Positions 1 to 7,069 of a stretch of 34,299 bases of DNA are shown here, in pieces (within the stretch, counting starts at the first letter, position 1; each line of letters starts with the position of its first letter). Position numbers and translations under genes: made by a program. The notes under the pieces were generated by a model. That model searched no databases. It saw only the letters and a program-made list of their open reading frames with translations, and was not told the origin of the DNA. Origin of the DNA: Spirochaetales bacterium (GTDB lineage Bacteria > Spirochaetota > Spirochaetia > UBA9216). The stretch lies in assembly GCA_003245835.1 (NCBI GenBank), contig QKCC01000048.1, positions 1-34,299 on the forward strand. The letters are read 5' to 3'.

Positions 1-324
1 TAATTCCGGCGTCAGAAGGGTCCCGTTTGATATCAGCTCAACCCTCGAGCCCTGCTTCTTCGCGCACCTTATCATCCGGACTATGTCGGGATGGCTCAGC
101 GGCTCACCGAACCCGCCGAAAAACACCGAGGGGCGCGGATTGAACGGTTCAAGCCCTTCCATAATGCGGTCGAATGTTTCAGCCGGCATCTCTCCGAATG
201 TTTCATCCCAGTTGTTCCTGACACAGGTGCGGCAGTCCAGGTTGCACCGGTTTGTGGGCTCTATGTAAAGTTTCTGCAGGCTGAATGCCTGTTTTGCAGG
301 CGAGGCTTTTGCTGTTTTCTTCAT
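1..324 (-). CDS. Radical SAM protein, probable tungsten-oxidoreductase maturase (partial)
   Basis: Only the first 108 codons are present; the gene runs off the left edge. The start is the ATG at 324, 3 nt after the stop of the MoaD-like gene. Residues 27-34 read CNLDCRTC, the C-x3-C-x2-C motif that binds the radical SAM [4Fe-4S] cluster. A GGFGEPL segment further on matches the glycine-rich SAM-binding strand. From knowledge of such loci, radical SAM proteins beside aldehyde ferredoxin oxidoreductases and MoaD-like proteins are predicted maturases of the tungsten enzyme or its cofactor. That role is inferred from position here. The C-terminal half, where a SPASM-type auxiliary cluster could lie, is missing, so the subfamily cannot be settled. 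Confidence 0.8.
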   Translation of the reverse strand, partial: MKKTAKASPAKQAFSLQKLYIEPTNRCNLDCRTCVRNNWDETFGEMPAETFDRIMEGLEPFNPRPSVFFGGFGEPLSHPDIVRMIRCAKKQGSRVELISNGTLLTPEL

Positions 325-327
325 CTA

Positions 328-624
328 TTATCCGCCGCCGTAGAGGATTCTGAACGAAATATGATCAACCTCCGACAGTACTGTCCTTGCGAGTGCTGAT
401 GAAGGCACTGCCAGGCCGTTGACAACGGTTCTGACAGGGCCTTTGGTTTTCCCGGTTTTCACATTGAAAAATCTTCCCCATGCCTCCGGGTTCTCCAGGC
501 TCAGACGCGCAAGCAGATCAGAAAGGACTTCACCCTCTCTGATCTCTGTGCTTACAGTATAGGGCCCGACCCTTTTTGAAGTGAACCTGAATGACAGCGG
601 CGGATAAATCTCGATTTCAACCAT
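328..624 (-). CDS. MoaD/ThiS-like small sulfur-carrier protein
   Basis: This 98-aa protein ends in LYGGG, with the exposed C-terminal di-glycine typical of MoaD/ThiS/ubiquitin-like carriers that are adenylated and thiocarboxylated. The FxVNG segment near residues 66-70 (VVNGLAVP) also fits the family. The reading frame is open upstream to 759, but that part overlaps the oxidoreductase gene, so the ATG at 624 is preferred; its ribosome site is weak. It lies 13 nt after the oxidoreductase stop and just before the radical SAM gene. In aldehyde ferredoxin oxidoreductase operons such proteins are thought to supply sulfur for the tungsten/molybdenum pterin. Whether this one makes the dithiolene or acts as a protein tag cannot be read from sequence. 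Confidence 0.8.
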   Translation of the reverse strand: MVEIEIYPPLSFRFTSKRVGPYTVSTEIREGEVLSDLLARLSLENPEAWGRFFNVKTGKTKGPVRTVVNGLAVPSSALARTVLSEVDHISFRILYGGG

Positions 625-637
625 AGAAGGTCCAGGC

Positions 638-2890
638 TTATCTTGCAGCCATCTCCTTATACACATCTTTGAGGCCCAGTCTTTTGAGGGTCTTCGGCAG
701 CGGTTTACCGTCCGTGTCCCAGCCCATTGTATCATAGTAGATGTCCAGCATCTTATCAAACTCGGGACTAATGGTTATGCCTTCGGCCGCGCCGTTAATC
801 GGGGGCTGCCTGAGCCGGGGCGACACCGAATTGTGCTCCCTTGTATGACCGCAGCGAACGTTGAACGCGCGCATCATATTCATTACGCGCTCGCCGATTG
901 TCGCGCAGTCCCTCCAGTCATATTTCCATCCGGTGATTGTATTAAGCATGGTTGCTATGGTCGTAAACTGAACGCCCGCGACAAACATGCAGATACCCAG
1001 GCAGTCGATGAAATGCCCTCTGCGGCCGGTTATTGCCTGGCCTTTTGCAATCAGGTCTCCCGAGAAGGCTTGTTCCGGGTCCAGAGCGTCTGCACCGATG
1101 GTATCGAGCAGATTCCCTACGTCTCCCATGTCGCCGGAGGGAATCGAACCCATGTCCGATACAGCCATCGAAAATACGATACTCCACATGCCGCGTCCGT
1201 CGTGCACATGCGGAGCGTTGCCCTTGTGGGTATAAACTGCAAAGTTCGGGGCTTCTCCGCCTATCTTCTGCGCTGCCCGGTAAACTCCGTCGGCAAGCAG
1301 TTCGCCGATGCCTTCTTCGCGGTTCGCGATTTTATAAAGAAGCTGCTCTATTGCTTCGACATTTCCCCAGCTCAGGTCGAGCCCGCCGCAGTCCTCTTTT
1401 GTCAGCAGGCCTTTTTCATAGCATTCCATTGCCAGGCCTACTGTGAATGCCTGTTCCTTCACGTCCATGCCGAGTTTGTCGTTGATGTGGTTAAGCCACT
1501 GCGAAGCATCGACATCGGTATTGAAGATCTGGCTGCTGAAGGCCGCGGTGCCTTCATATTCGGCTTCCTCAACCACCCGGCCCTTGCCTGGTCCGGATTT
1601 CAGCTCAATCGAATGGATATGCGCGAACCTGCACGCGTGGCAGGGCCTCGGTTTGCCCTTGAAATAATCACGCATGTAATCAGCGTTGAATTTTTTGTAT
1701 TCGGGAAAAAGGTTAGTGGTCAGGTTCTTTACGGGAACAAAACTGCCTTCGTAGGACGCGTTGAACTGGCCGTTTGTCCCGAGCGAGGGGATCATGAATC
1801 CCCACATTGTTTCATAGGCCTCATCCCACCATTCCTTCACCAGTTCCTTGAAAAGTTCCGGGTTGTTTATCGGGATTTTCTGCGAGCCTTCAGCGACGAC
1901 AGCCTTGACCTTTTTCATTCCCATTACCGTGCCGACGCCGTTCGTTGAACAGAGGTGCCCCTTGTCGCAGAATATTCCTGCATACCTGACCCCGCTTTCG
2001 CCTGCGGGGCCGATGCATGAAACACCCGCCTTCGGGTTGCCGACTTCCTCCTGAAGCGCGTCTTCCGTTTCCCATGTGTCTTTTCCCAGCAGGTGATCGG
2101 CCGGTTTAAGCTCAGCTTTTCCGTCCTTTATGTGAAGGTAAACCCAGCGTTTGGCTATTCCCTGAAAAATAATGCCGTCGACCCCGGCAGTCTTGAGCCT
2201 TGCCCCGAAGAAGCCGTTTGAATGTGATGCAACAAACATATTTGTCAGCGCGCCCCTTGTCGATACCGTGTATACGCCGGAGCCCGGGGCAGTAGTGCCG
2301 GTAAAAGGTCCGGTTGTATAGATCAGCCTGTTTTCCGGGCTGTCCCAGTCGACGTTTTCAGGTACTTCATCATACAGCAGTTTAACGCCGAGGCCTGTAC
2401 CGCCGACAAAGGTCTTCAGTATCGCCTCGGGAATTTTTTCTTCAGTTATAACCTCATTTGTTAGATCAACACGCAGGATCTTTCCCATGTAGCCGCCGAG
2501 GCCGCCATTTCCCCTGGTTTTAATCTTTTTCTTTTTCTTGTCTTTCTTTTCCTTTTTTTTGGCAGGAAAAACCTTGCCGAGGCTGACCAGCAGGTTGGCA
2601 GGGCCTTCAAACTTGATTGCTCCGGAGGCGTATCCCTTAACACCGCTCATCTGACCGGTTACAAGCTGGTAGAAACATTCTGCATCGCGGTATTCAACAA
2701 CGGCGTTGACCGGAGAAATTGTTTCTCCTTCTGAAAACTTGAACTCGCCCTTGTCTACAACCAGCTGCCAGACACCTCCGCCTTCACCTGGCACCTTGTA
2801 GGTAAGAACCGCCTTTTTTTTAAGTTTGAGCGCTTCCTCCCTGTCAAAAGCATTTGTCATGAAATCTATGGAATCTTTTCCTGTTGTCAT
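638..2890 (-). CDS. SCP2 domain fused to aldehyde ferredoxin oxidoreductase
   Basis: 750 aa. Residues about 5-108 resemble an SCP2 (sterol carrier protein 2) lipid-binding domain. Residues 111-124 are almost all lysine (KKKEKKDKKKKKIK), a flexible basic linker. From about residue 131 the protein is a full aldehyde ferredoxin oxidoreductase of about 620 aa, normal for the family. It begins with GGYMGKILRVDL and includes the TGPFTGTTAPGSG segment of the pterin-binding N-terminal domain. These enzymes oxidise aldehydes to acids with a tungsto-bispterin and pass electrons to ferredoxin. The expected C-x2-C-x3-C cluster motif reads C417-x2-C420-x3-H424 here, with C630 and C634 later. The gene starts 2 nt after the SDR stop, with AGGGG before the ATG. 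Substrate unknown; the SCP2 domain suggests a hydrophobic one. Confidence 0.9.
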   Translation of the reverse strand: MTTGKDSIDFMTNAFDREEALKLKKKAVLTYKVPGEGGGVWQLVVDKGEFKFSEGETISPVNAVVEYRDAECFYQLVTGQMSGVKGYASGAIKFEGPANLLVSLGKVFPAKKKEKKDKKKKKIKTRGNGGLGGYMGKILRVDLTNEVITEEKIPEAILKTFVGGTGLGVKLLYDEVPENVDWDSPENRLIYTTGPFTGTTAPGSGVYTVSTRGALTNMFVASHSNGFFGARLKTAGVDGIIFQGIAKRWVYLHIKDGKAELKPADHLLGKDTWETEDALQEEVGNPKAGVSCIGPAGESGVRYAGIFCDKGHLCSTNGVGTVMGMKKVKAVVAEGSQKIPINNPELFKELVKEWWDEAYETMWGFMIPSLGTNGQFNASYEGSFVPVKNLTTNLFPEYKKFNADYMRDYFKGKPRPCHACRFAHIHSIELKSGPGKGRVVEEAEYEGTAAFSSQIFNTDVDASQWLNHINDKLGMDVKEQAFTVGLAMECYEKGLLTKEDCGGLDLSWGNVEAIEQLLYKIANREEGIGELLADGVYRAAQKIGGEAPNFAVYTHKGNAPHVHDGRGMWSIVFSMAVSDMGSIPSGDMGDVGNLLDTIGADALDPEQAFSGDLIAKGQAITGRRGHFIDCLGICMFVAGVQFTTIATMLNTITGWKYDWRDCATIGERVMNMMRAFNVRCGHTREHNSVSPRLRQPPINGAAEGITISPEFDKMLDIYYDTMGWDTDGKPLPKTLKRLGLKDVYKEMAAR

Positions 2891-2892
2891 AT

Positions 2893-3786
2893 TTACAGCC
2901 CCTTTGTATTAAAGTCCGGTTCCGGCATCTTCTGTACTTTCAGCATAAAACTTTCGAATAAATTTTCACCGAGGAACCTCTGCAGGAACGGCATCATTGT
3001 TACATCCTTTCCGCCCACATACCTGATTTTCATTTTTTTTGCGTACAGTGCTTTGACGATGACCTTCGCGACCTCTTCCGGCTTGTTCTTGTTTTTGAGC
3101 ATGCTGTTCATATAATCCATAGGTATTTTCAGTTTGTCGTAGTACAGGGTTTTTACATGCTGCGGCATCCGGTCCCAGGTGTCCTGCATATTCTTCTCGC
3201 TGTTTGCCGTCATCGGTGTTTCCATAGCGCCCGGTTCAATCGAAGTAGCCTGAATGCCGAAGATAGGCAGCTCATAGCGCAGCGAGTTCGTAATACCCTC
3301 AACAGCATATTTGGATATTGCATATATTCCGGAAAAGCAGGTCGGAACGCGGACACCGCTCGTTGAGACATTCACTATACGGGCTGGTCCGTACCTGCGC
3401 AGCAGCGGCAGAAAAACCTGGATTGTCCGAAGTGTTCCGAAGATATTCATCTCAAACAGTGCCCGGATTCTGTCCTCCGATACGCCCTCAATGATTCCGC
3501 CCGCAACACCCGCGAGTCCCGCGACATTGACCAGTGCGGCAAGTCCGCCGCTCCCGATTTCCTTGTCGAGCCGCGCGTACATTTTTAAAACATCTTCCCT
3601 GTCGGTCAGGTCGACTACTATCGGGGTGATGCCGTGTTTTTCCATGACATCGGCAGACTGGCCCGGAATCATTGTTCCGTAAACCTTCCATCCTTTCTCT
3701 TTCAGCATGACAGCGGTTGCCTGTCCCAGGCCTGTTCCCGCACCTGTGACGATTGCAGTCTTAATTGAGGATTTTTTTGTTTCCAT
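2893..3786 (-). CDS. Short-chain dehydrogenase/reductase (steroid/retinol-type)
   Basis: 297 aa, classical SDR. The TGAGTGLG nucleotide-binding loop is at residues 14-21, an NVAG motif near 87-90, and the catalytic Tyr-x3-Lys is Y155-A-I-S-K159 with serines at 141/143. The SIEPGAMETPMT segment resembles retinol/17-beta-hydroxysteroid dehydrogenase-like SDRs, which also carry an extended C-terminus. These enzymes interconvert alcohols and aldehydes or ketones with NAD(P). It is the first gene of the operon with the SCP2-oxidoreductase, so a plausible job is to make the carbonyl used by the next enzyme. The ATG at 3786 follows AAGGAG at good spacing. Substrate and coenzyme preference are not determined. 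Confidence 0.85.
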   Translation of the reverse strand: METKKSSIKTAIVTGAGTGLGQATAVMLKEKGWKVYGTMIPGQSADVMEKHGITPIVVDLTDREDVLKMYARLDKEIGSGGLAALVNVAGLAGVAGGIIEGVSEDRIRALFEMNIFGTLRTIQVFLPLLRRYGPARIVNVSTSGVRVPTCFSGIYAISKYAVEGITNSLRYELPIFGIQATSIEPGAMETPMTANSEKNMQDTWDRMPQHVKTLYYDKLKIPMDYMNSMLKNKNKPEEVAKVIVKALYAKKMKIRYVGGKDVTMMPFLQRFLGENLFESFMLKVQKMPEPDFNTKGL

Positions 3787-3803
3787 AAACGCTCCTTCCG
3801 TTT

Positions 3804-3813
3804 AAGGCGCCTT
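3804..3813. promoter_or_regulatory. Palindrome overlapping the -35 of the regulator promoter (candidate operator)
   Basis: AAGGCGCCTT is a perfect 10-bp palindrome overlapping the rightward -35. A second GGCGCC core lies 49 bp away at 3855-3860, inside the leftward promoter spacer. It is a reasonable candidate site for the adjacent TetR protein, but the second copy shares only its six-base core. Confidence 0.35.
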
Positions 3814-3840
3814 GACGTTACATCTGAAACACCTTAAATT
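3812..3840 (+). promoter_or_regulatory. Promoter of the TetR-family gene
   Basis: TTGACG (3812-3817), a 17-nt spacer and TAAATT (3835-3840) predict a start near 3847. The transcription start areas of this promoter and the leftward promoter overlap, so the two promoters fire into each other. Confidence 0.5.
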
Positions 3841-3842
3841 TT

Positions 3843-3871
3843 ATCATACATCCGGGCGCCGGGCATGGCAA
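3843..3871 (-). promoter_or_regulatory. Promoter of the SDR/oxidoreductase operon
   Basis: Reading leftward, TTGCCA (3866-3871), a 17-nt spacer and TATGAT (3843-3848) form a good housekeeping-type promoter. It predicts a start near 3836 and a leader of about 50 nt. A GGCGCC hexamer (3855-3860) lies in the spacer. Confidence 0.55.
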
Positions 3872-3910
3872 ATAAAAGTACGGCGGTTGTTACAATAAGG
3901 AGAGAGTGTA

Positions 3911-4465
3911 ATGCCTAACCAGTATAATCTTAACCAGAAAAAGCTGACCATTCAGAGTATTGAAGAGGCAATGATAATCCTTCTGAAAGATAAACCGCTT
4001 AAAGATATCCGCATCAATGAGCTTTGCACCAGGGCAGGCGTTTCGAGGATGGCATTCTACAGACATTTCGGCAGTATAAAAGATGTGATAGTGCAGTATC
4101 TGAAGGATCAGCAGTCGGAGTTTTTGGGCCGGATACGGCTGCAGGCGAATTTTGACCAGACATCGATCGGCTATGAATACCTGAGCCTGATAGAACGCGA
4201 CAAGGAATTCTACAAGTCGATCTTTGATGCCGAACTGCAGTGGGTGCTGATGGATTTTATGGTTGAGGGTATCAACTTTGTGAACAGCGAGTTTCTGCAT
4301 TCGGTTTACAGCGATCAGCTTCAGAAAGAATATATGCTGAGCTTCTATGCCGGCGGGTACATCTCACTCTTTGCCAAATGGCTGAAGCATGACTGCCGGG
4401 ATTCCAAGGAAGAGATCCTTGATCTGATGCTTCTTCACCTGGATTATCAGAAACCTGATGTTTAA
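3911..4465 (+). CDS. TetR-family transcriptional regulator
   Basis: 184 aa. The N-terminal third carries the TetR helix-turn-helix: the segment INELCTRAGVSRMAFYRHF and the following SIKDV contain the conserved AGVS..FYRHF pattern. The C-terminal ligand domain is not assignable by eye. The ATG at 3911 is preceded by AAGGAG. The gene is divergent from the SDR/oxidoreductase operon with a 124-bp shared control region, the usual arrangement for a local repressor that controls itself and the neighbouring operon. The inducer is likely a substrate or intermediate of that operon, but this is inference. Confidence 0.9.
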   Translation: MPNQYNLNQKKLTIQSIEEAMIILLKDKPLKDIRINELCTRAGVSRMAFYRHFGSIKDVIVQYLKDQQSEFLGRIRLQANFDQTSIGYEYLSLIERDKEFYKSIFDAELQWVLMDFMVEGINFVNSEFLHSVYSDQLQKEYMLSFYAGGYISLFAKWLKHDCRDSKEEILDLMLLHLDYQKPDV

Positions 4466-4518
4466 TAGTCAAGCATTAGTCAACGCGACCAAGTTTCATA
4501 GCAGCATACACTCAGAAT

Positions 4519-4547
4519 TTGTCTTATCCCCGTAATGGATCTATAAT
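4519..4547 (+). promoter_or_regulatory. Promoter of the SnoaL-like gene
   Basis: TTGTCT (4519-4524), a 17-nt spacer and a perfect TATAAT (4542-4547) predict a start near 4554 and a leader of about 46 nt. The site lies inside an upstream in-frame extension of the ORF, which argues for the ATG at 4600. Confidence 0.6.
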
Positions 4548-4599
4548 ATCAGGCAGACATCCTTGTAACAGCTTCTATGATATTTTACAGGGGGTTTGT

Positions 4600-5037
4600 A
4601 TGGGTGATAAAGTAATCGAAAAGTCTATTCGTAATTTTGTAGGCAGTCTTGAATCCGGAAATCTGGAAGAAGCACTGCAATTTTTTGATGAAAACTGCGA
4701 ATGGATCACGAATGAGGGAACTTTCAAAGGCCGCACTGCAATTGAATCATATCTTAAATGGATGAAGTCAGCTCTTGAAGGTATCAAATTTCAGGATGAC
4801 GGTATCGGTATCATAACAGATCACGATAAGGCCGTTTATCAGCATATCTATAAAGGCACATATTCCGGCAGGCCTGTGGAAGTTCACTCTGTGTGTACCT
4901 ACCGATTTTCCGGTAATAAATGTACTTACCACTCGACGGTGTCCGATCGACTGGCGACCGCGCACCAGGCTGCCGGAGCATTTTCCGGTCTCGCGGTCGA
5001 CGCTGTGATTAAGCAGGTAGAGAAAGGCCTTCACTGA
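4600..5037 (+). CDS. SnoaL/NTF2-like protein
   Basis: 145 aa when started at the ATG at 4600, which has AGGGGG 5-6 nt upstream; the in-frame TTG at 4519 has no such support. The pattern of an N-terminal helix (SIRNFVGSLESGNLEEALQF), a W in CEWIT, GTFKGRTAIESYL, and then beta strands with YxHxYKGTYSGRPVEVHSV matches the NTF2-like/SnoaL cone fold. Members are small enzymes (cyclases, isomerases) or ligand-binding proteins, and the fold alone does not give a reaction. Its stop lies 2 nt from the stop of the convergent thioredoxin-like gene. It has its own promoter and is not obviously tied to the TetR operon. Confidence 0.7.
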   Translation: MGDKVIEKSIRNFVGSLESGNLEEALQFFDENCEWITNEGTFKGRTAIESYLKWMKSALEGIKFQDDGIGIITDHDKAVYQHIYKGTYSGRPVEVHSVCTYRFSGNKCTYHSTVSDRLATAHQAAGAFSGLAVDAVIKQVEKGLH

Positions 5038-5039
5038 GG

Positions 5040-5381
5040 TTAAGCGTCAAAGTTCTCCAGAAAGTGCTCCTGCCCGACATAATTTGTTTCATTAATCAGC
5101 TGCCCGTTTTTGTAATATCTTACATAGGGAATCAGGTCGTTGCCGAATTTTGTTTCCTTAACTTTCATAAGCTTATATGAATAAGGTTTGATGTTATAGC
5201 ATTGATAATAAACGGTAATATCCTCATCGAGCTTCTTCAGCCAGGTTTTCATGGCAACCCATTGCGGGCACCAGTTCTGCGTCAGAACAACAGCTACCCT
5301 GCCTTTGGTATTTATCAGTTCGGAAGGAATCTCACCGTTTTCGATTATATGCTGAGCCTGTTCGTCTGTGATCTCAATCAT
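5040..5381 (-). CDS. Thioredoxin-fold protein with single-cysteine active-site motif
   Basis: 113 aa. The pattern VAVVLTQNWCPQW places C38 after a tryptophan, as in WCxxC of thioredoxins, but the resolving cysteine position is W41. The LIPYVRYYKNG segment matches the cis-proline strand and the following hairpin (normally PTxxxFKNG). With one active-site Cys it cannot make the usual internal disulfide; it could act as a monothiol thioredoxin or glutaredoxin-like protein, or bind without redox chemistry. The start codon lies 6 nt after a TATTAT box with no Shine-Dalgarno sequence, so the mRNA may be leaderless. No signal peptide is seen, so it is likely cytoplasmic. Confidence 0.7.
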   Translation of the reverse strand: MIEITDEQAQHIIENGEIPSELINTKGRVAVVLTQNWCPQWVAMKTWLKKLDEDITVYYQCYNIKPYSYKLMKVKETKFGNDLIPYVRYYKNGQLINETNYVGQEHFLENFDA

Positions 5382-5387
5382 GTATAT

Positions 5388-5416
5388 ATAATAATCTCTA
5401 TGTTGATTTTTAACAA
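5388..5416 (-). promoter_or_regulatory. Leaderless-type promoter of the thioredoxin-like gene
   Basis: Leftward TTGTTA (5411-5416), a 17-nt spacer and TATTAT (5388-5393). Only 6 nt separate the -10 from the ATG at 5381, so the predicted transcript begins at or next to the start codon. Confidence 0.5.
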
Positions 5417-5468
5417 TAGTAATAATTATATTTAGGTGTAGAATAGAAAGATGAACAGGAGAATCGAA

Positions 5469-6044
5469 ATGGATAAAAAGATTACGAGGTGGGAACTTTC
5501 AGGGATCCTTTTAATTTTCGGATTCGGAACTACCCTGCATTTCTGGTTTGCATGGACCGGTTACTGGCACCCGATTGCGGTGATAGCTGCAGTAAACGAA
5601 AGTACCTGGGAACATTTCAAAATGGCATTCTGGCCCGGCCTGGTTTTCGGAATAATCGAGTATTTTAGATGGGGCAGGGAGCTGAAGAATTTTTTTATTG
5701 CCAAATTCCTCGGACTTATTGCTATGCCTTTGATTACAGCCGGCCTTTTCTACGGTTATACGGTATTCTGGCATCACAATCTGCCCGCCGATATTGCTGT
5801 TTTCTTTGTATCCATTGCCGGGGGGCAGCTTTTGAGTATGTATATCCTTGGAAAGGGCAGGCTTAAATCATCCGGCTTTGTTTATGCGGGTATTATCGGA
5901 CTGCTGCTGATGACTGCAGCGTTCTCCACACAAAGCTATTTTCCCCGGCACAATTTTCTGTTCCTGCATCCCGAGGGCGGCGGCTACGGGATACTCGAAC
6001 ATTACGATGATCATGACCATCTCGAACAGGAGCAGGCTGATTAG
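5469..6044 (+). CDS. DUF6512-like polytopic membrane protein
   Basis: 191 aa with five or so hydrophobic segments. The VNESTWEHFKMAFWPG segment and the early GTTLHFWFAWTGYWHP segment recall the DUF6512 family, whose function is unknown to me. The C-terminal tail is charged and rich in His/Asp/Glu (EHYDDHDHLEQEQAD), which could bind metal. I chose the ATG at 5469 because AGGAGA lies 6 nt upstream. The upstream in-frame ATG at 5451 is an alternative: it lies 6 nt after TAGAAT (5439-5444), like the leaderless genes elsewhere here. The following LuxR-type gene starts 13 nt after this stop. Confidence 0.6.
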   Translation: MDKKITRWELSGILLIFGFGTTLHFWFAWTGYWHPIAVIAAVNESTWEHFKMAFWPGLVFGIIEYFRWGRELKNFFIAKFLGLIAMPLITAGLFYGYTVFWHHNLPADIAVFFVSIAGGQLLSMYILGKGRLKSSGFVYAGIIGLLLMTAAFSTQSYFPRHNFLFLHPEGGGYGILEHYDDHDHLEQEQAD

Positions 6045-6045
6045 T

Positions 6046-6051
6046 TATAAT
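6046..6051 (+). promoter_or_regulatory. -10 box immediately before the LuxR-type gene
   Basis: A perfect TATAAT ends 6 nt before the ATG at 6058, and no Shine-Dalgarno sequence is present. The -35 match is weak (TCGAAC at 6022-6027). It is consistent with a leaderless transcript. Confidence 0.45.
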
Positions 6052-6057
6052 AGCTGA

Positions 6058-6960
6058 ATGAATACTGCCCAGATCTTTAACTTCATTGCGCTCCTATCCG
6101 GTGTTTTCAGCATCGGTGCTGTTACTCTTCTTTATCTGCAGCGCCGGACTGTGATTCTGCGGCTTGTTCTTCTGTTTCTTGTAAGTCTGGTTCTGATAAT
6201 TTTTGCTGCGCTGGCCGCAGAATCTTCACAGGACCAGGGCGAAAGGGTATCGATCGCAGCTGCGTTCGCGGGGATTACGGGGATGATTCTGAACATTTTT
6301 ATCGTGCCTCATCTTACCGCAGCAGTCTGTTCCCGGTCCATTGAACAGCCGATTCGAGCGCTTTTGTGGGCATGGAACGGGATTCTGCTTTCCGCCGGAC
6401 TGATATATCCGTTTCTTGGAGATCCGGCCCCCGTATTTACGATAATGAACATTCAGCTTGTTGTTACAATCACTGCGTCAATTATTTTTATGGCGGTAAA
6501 CCTCAACGGTATTCCCAGGGCAGGATTACGAAAAAGTGCTGCCGTCTTTCTGGTTATAAGCGCGGTTTTTCTGGTGCTGCTGGTTTTTGATATGCTGATT
6601 ACAAGGTTTGCTATCAATCAGTTCAGCTTTTTTGACGGTCTGAGCCTGCCGCTGTACATTCTGGCGCTGAATGCGGGCAGTTTCATCTTTGCCGAACGGG
6701 TACTTGATACAGAGCCGCTGCTGCAGAGAGGACGCATAACGGAGGCCTGCCGCAGCGAGTATGCGCTGACTGAAAGAGAGACCGAGATCATTGAAGCCCT
6801 GCACAGCGGAAAGACAAACAGGGAGCTTTCGGAAGTGCTGTTCATATCGGTAAAGACGGTTGAAAATCATCTTTACAATATCTACCGCAAAATGGGAGTT
6901 AAAAACCGTGTTCAGCTTCTGGGCACTCTGAAAAGCTGGACAGAAGAAAGAAGGGAGTAA
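6058..6960 (+). CDS. Seven-TM membrane-anchored LuxR-type regulator
   Basis: 300 aa. Roughly residues 1-210 hold seven hydrophobic segments. The C-terminal part from about residue 237 is a LuxR/GerE helix-turn-helix, with LTERETEIIEALHSGKTNRE, then SVKTVENHLYNIYRKMGVKNR and LLGTL. No receiver or PAS domain is seen. Such proteins probably sense a signal in or near the membrane and bind DNA while anchored, or after a conformational change. There is no Shine-Dalgarno site; the ATG follows a TATAAT box closely. The next gene is a membrane polyferredoxin 109 nt downstream on the same strand, with a perfect inverted repeat between them, so that gene is a candidate target. Confidence 0.8.
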   Translation: MNTAQIFNFIALLSGVFSIGAVTLLYLQRRTVILRLVLLFLVSLVLIIFAALAAESSQDQGERVSIAAAFAGITGMILNIFIVPHLTAAVCSRSIEQPIRALLWAWNGILLSAGLIYPFLGDPAPVFTIMNIQLVVTITASIIFMAVNLNGIPRAGLRKSAAVFLVISAVFLVLLVFDMLITRFAINQFSFFDGLSLPLYILALNAGSFIFAERVLDTEPLLQRGRITEACRSEYALTERETEIIEALHSGKTNRELSEVLFISVKTVENHLYNIYRKMGVKNRVQLLGTLKSWTEERRE

Positions 6961-6970
6961 ATTTGCAGTT

Positions 6971-6991
6971 TTTTAACCCGGCACGTTAAAA
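6971..6991. repeat. Perfect inverted repeat between the LuxR-type and polyferredoxin genes
   Basis: TTTTAAC (6971-6977) and GTTAAAA (6985-6991) are exact reverse complements around a 7-nt loop. It could be an operator for the upstream regulator or a weak terminator. The arms are AT-rich and no T-run follows, so a binding site is slightly favoured. Confidence 0.35.
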
Positions 6992-7069
6992 TGGGTGTTT
7001 TCCCTCATGGTATTTTCATCGCTGCAGTACTAAAATCCGGTTATATTTTACTGAACTGGAGAAGATTTT

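Noticed and set aside
833-1948. Long open frame (371 codons) on the + strand opposite the oxidoreductase gene
   Set aside because: It is fully antisense to a well-supported gene, shows no recognisable motif and is rich in Cys/His/Arg as expected from mirrored codons.
6961-7069. 65-codon frame starting at 6991 before and into the polyferredoxin gene
   Set aside because: It overlaps the better gene in another frame and has no recognisable product; the polyferredoxin ATG at 7070 has a good ribosome site.
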